Below the pieces are notes generated by a model that was not told the DNA's origin, made no database searches, and saw only the letters and a list, made by a program, of their open reading frames with translations. This document shows, piece after piece, positions 61,543 through 64,000 of a stretch of 64,000 nucleotides of DNA; the stretch's first letter is position 1, and every line of letters starts with the position of its first letter. Position numbers and translations under genes: made by a program. The DNA is from Loxodes magnus (taxonomy: Eukaryota > Ciliophora > Karyorelictea > Loxodida > Loxodidae). The stretch spans positions 62,001-126,000 of the forward strand of contig CAMPDV010000365.1 of the NCBI GenBank assembly GCA_946699065.1, given 5' to 3'.

Positions 61543-62355
61543 ATGATTCTAAAGTACGAAATATTGCCTAATTTAAGTTATTAGAGAAGCATCTTTATCG
61601 TTTTATAAACATTTCGCTAATATATACTAGAATATAATATCTTTAGTTAAAATAGAATAACATGTACATTTCCCGAAAAAATTTCATGAGAATAATTTTT
61701 ATTCTAGTTCGATAATAAAGATTATGCTGTTTCTTATTAAAATAATCTTTTATTTTATAAGAATCATAAATTATAAAACCAATTAAAAACCCTTAATAAC
61801 TATGAAAGCGGAAACAAATTGACTTTCGATTAGTAAAAAAATTTGTTATATATTGTAAGCCAAAGAATTTAATCCTTTGATAATCATAAATGCGAAGTTC
61901 TGAAAATAAATACTTAACTATTCTAATAAATTTAGCCTTGCCCAGTAAGTCGAGTTGGAAATAGTTGCACTTATGCAAATCAAAATGTTTGAAATATAGG
62001 TGGATATGGACCAGATTATAGCAAAGATATGTGATAGTATGAATGCAACTTGGACAAATGAATATAGCATGATAATTTGTTTAGTCAATCACATGTTATA
62101 ATGAGTTGCCATTTAAACTAGTTGAATGGCATTATAATTTTTGACGAATATTAGGTTTTAGATTATACAGCTATTTGAGATTTTAAGAGTTTATCTCTTC
62201 ATGGACCTGTTTTTCCTGATTAAACAGGTTGATATCCAAATTTTCAGCCTCTATTGTATGATTTCCAAATTTTCACCTGGTATATGAGAGATTTATATAT
62301 ACTTTATAAATATGAAGTTAAGAGTTAGAAATGGAGTACTATCTGCAATGACTGA
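61543..62355 (+). CDS. Kelch-like beta-propeller protein, copy 4
   Basis: 270 codons plus TGA 62353-62355. Begins MILKYEILPNLSYQRS. It includes NSCTYANQNVWNIGGYGPDY, KDMWQYECNLDKWI, YTAIWDFK and HGPVFPDQTGWYPNFQPL. Internal TGA stand for Trp in NVW, DMW, DKW, IWD and GWYP; TGG stands in FTWY, where copy 1 has TGA. Role as for copy 1. Confidence 0.92.
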
Positions 62356-62359
62356 TAAA

Positions 62360-64000
62360 CCCTTTTCCATAATAGATTTTTATAATTTAAATTTCATTAA
62401 AAAAATATATTTTTGGAACCAAATAAATTTTAATTATTCTCAAGCATTAATACTTTCAAAGAAATATTTTATCCTCATAATGCTTGCAATAAACTTCAGG
62501 ATATATGTTTTTAACCTCAAAAGTATTAAATTTATAAATCAATAAAACTAAAAAATCTTGATTTAAAATTTAAATAATTCCTCAAAAAAAATGAGTTTTT
62601 TAAATTATTTAATGTCTAATATTATTCTACTGTAAATTTATTATTTAAAAAAATAAATCGCTTTATTTATAGACATCGAAATTAAAAAAATTCACTCTTA
62701 AAATATTTTTTATTATTTGAATTTGAATTTGAAGTTAAACTTTATGCAATAAAAAAGCATAAAATATATTTATCAGTAATTGTTTTATTTTGTAAAATTT
62801 TAATCAATTAGAAAATAAAATTGTTTTTGAATAAATTTTTGTAATAAAAAATAAAAATTCTTGCAAAAGGGTAAATTTTTGTATTATATTATTTATATAT
62901 TTTTTTTAATTTTGGTAGTAAAAATAAAAATATTAAAAAAACAAAGAAATAATATTAAAATCAATTTTAAATAAATTATTAATTAATTTTTCATTTCGCT
63001 AAATTGTTTTAAGTTACTTTTTTTTAAATAAAAATTACTTGGACAGCGAAAAATACAATTAAAATTTATTTAAATAAATTAAATTTTTATCTTTAAACAT
63101 AATTATTAAAAAGATAAAAAAGAATTTTACTTTATTCTTTTTTTTAATATTTAAATGAAATTTAATTAATAAAAAAGATTTGCATTTTATAAAATTAAAA
63201 TCTTTAATTTTGAAAAAATCCGAAAAAAGCTGATAAAAATTAAATTCATTGATATTTATTAGGATTTTTTTAATTCATGTTTAATTTGTATATTTACTAT
63301 ATTTCTATAACTTAATTTTAATTTTTCTTATATTAATAAAATTAAAAAAAATTTAATTATAGTAAATATTTTTTAAGCTAATAAAATTTTATACCATAAT
63401 TTTTGGTAAAAATATTTTATAAATATGATTAAAGTTCAATAATTTTTTTCAAGTTTTAATTGTGAAAAAAATATTTTAATAATTTTATTAATTTAAATTA
63501 TAGATTTAACTCAGCAAGAGTAGTTAATTAAATGGAACTTAAAAAGTTCTTAATTTAAAATTTAAATATGGTTTATTATCGTTATAAATAAGATTTAAAT
63601 TTGTCTATTATTTAAATAAAATAATTAATTTTTACCATTTAAAAGTTTAAGTGACTTTTTCATTCATTTATTTTAATTTTCTTATTAAATACCCTAAAAT
63701 TTATCGACAAACATTTTTATTAAACATAATTTAAATTTTGTTTTTCAAAAATTTGAAGTTTTTGAAAAAATGATTTTTTTATTTATCAGATTTGACAAAA
63801 AAAATAATAATTATGCCATTTTTTCTATATTTATATTTCCTTAAATTTAACATTTAAATCTAATTATTTTCAAAAGAAAAAGAATTATTATATTTAATAG
63901 ATTTCGTAAGTTAAAAAATAAGTATAAATAAATTTATTTTATTAACTAAATCTTATTTAGTTGATAAAAGTTTAATTCTTAAAAACATAAAAAAAATTAT
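62360..64000. other. AT-rich spacer at window end
   Basis: No gene, RNA or repeat identified. Confidence 0.45.

Overview
This is nuclear DNA of a ciliate with a non-standard genetic code. The sequence is extremely AT-rich. Conserved proteins are readable only if TAA and TAG mean Gln. TGA must mean Trp inside genes yet also stop at their ends, because TGA repeatedly stands where a paralog in the same window has TGG. The window also holds a tRNA-Gln with anticodon UUA, which reads UAA. This combination fits a karyorelictean or Condylostoma-like heterotrich code (NCBI tables 27/28) and not a Tetrahymena-type code. Because no codon is purely a stop, open reading frames carry little information here. 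Calls therefore rest on paralog comparison, motifs, splice signals and end-to-end frame arithmetic.

Layout. The best supported genes are six ubiquitin-specific proteases: A 828-2804 (+), B 4866-6296 (-), C 13923-15107 (-), D 35509-37407 (+), E 48595-50654 (+) and F 56535-58681 (-). Next are four kelch-like genes: 25067-25879 (+), 30296-31113 (-), 44435-45247 (+) and 61543-62355 (+). Three of the four are exactly 270 codons plus a TGA stop. USP-E and USP-F have tiny GT-AG introns of 22-32 nt. USP-C, D, E and F start with Met-Gly and nearby Cys, a likely dual-acylation (membrane-anchoring) N-terminus. USP-D has lost the catalytic His.

Between these lie a coiled-coil gene with eighteen 13-residue repeats (6465-8015, -), five scattered copies of a coiled-coil/zinc-knuckle family, a duplicated pair at 9.5-11.2 and 18.0-18.9 kb, and several short, relatively GC-rich coding-like families (A, C and D) in two to six copies. 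Eight copies of a 40-nt stem-loop, mostly with an AACGA loop, sit at the 3' ends of otherwise unrelated short families. It is the most interesting unexplained element. The rest is long, featureless AT-rich spacer.

Together the window looks like a repeat- and duplication-rich part of a ciliate genome with expanded deubiquitinase and kelch-like families, both common in ubiquitin signalling. There are no rRNA genes, CRISPR arrays, operons or bacterial features.
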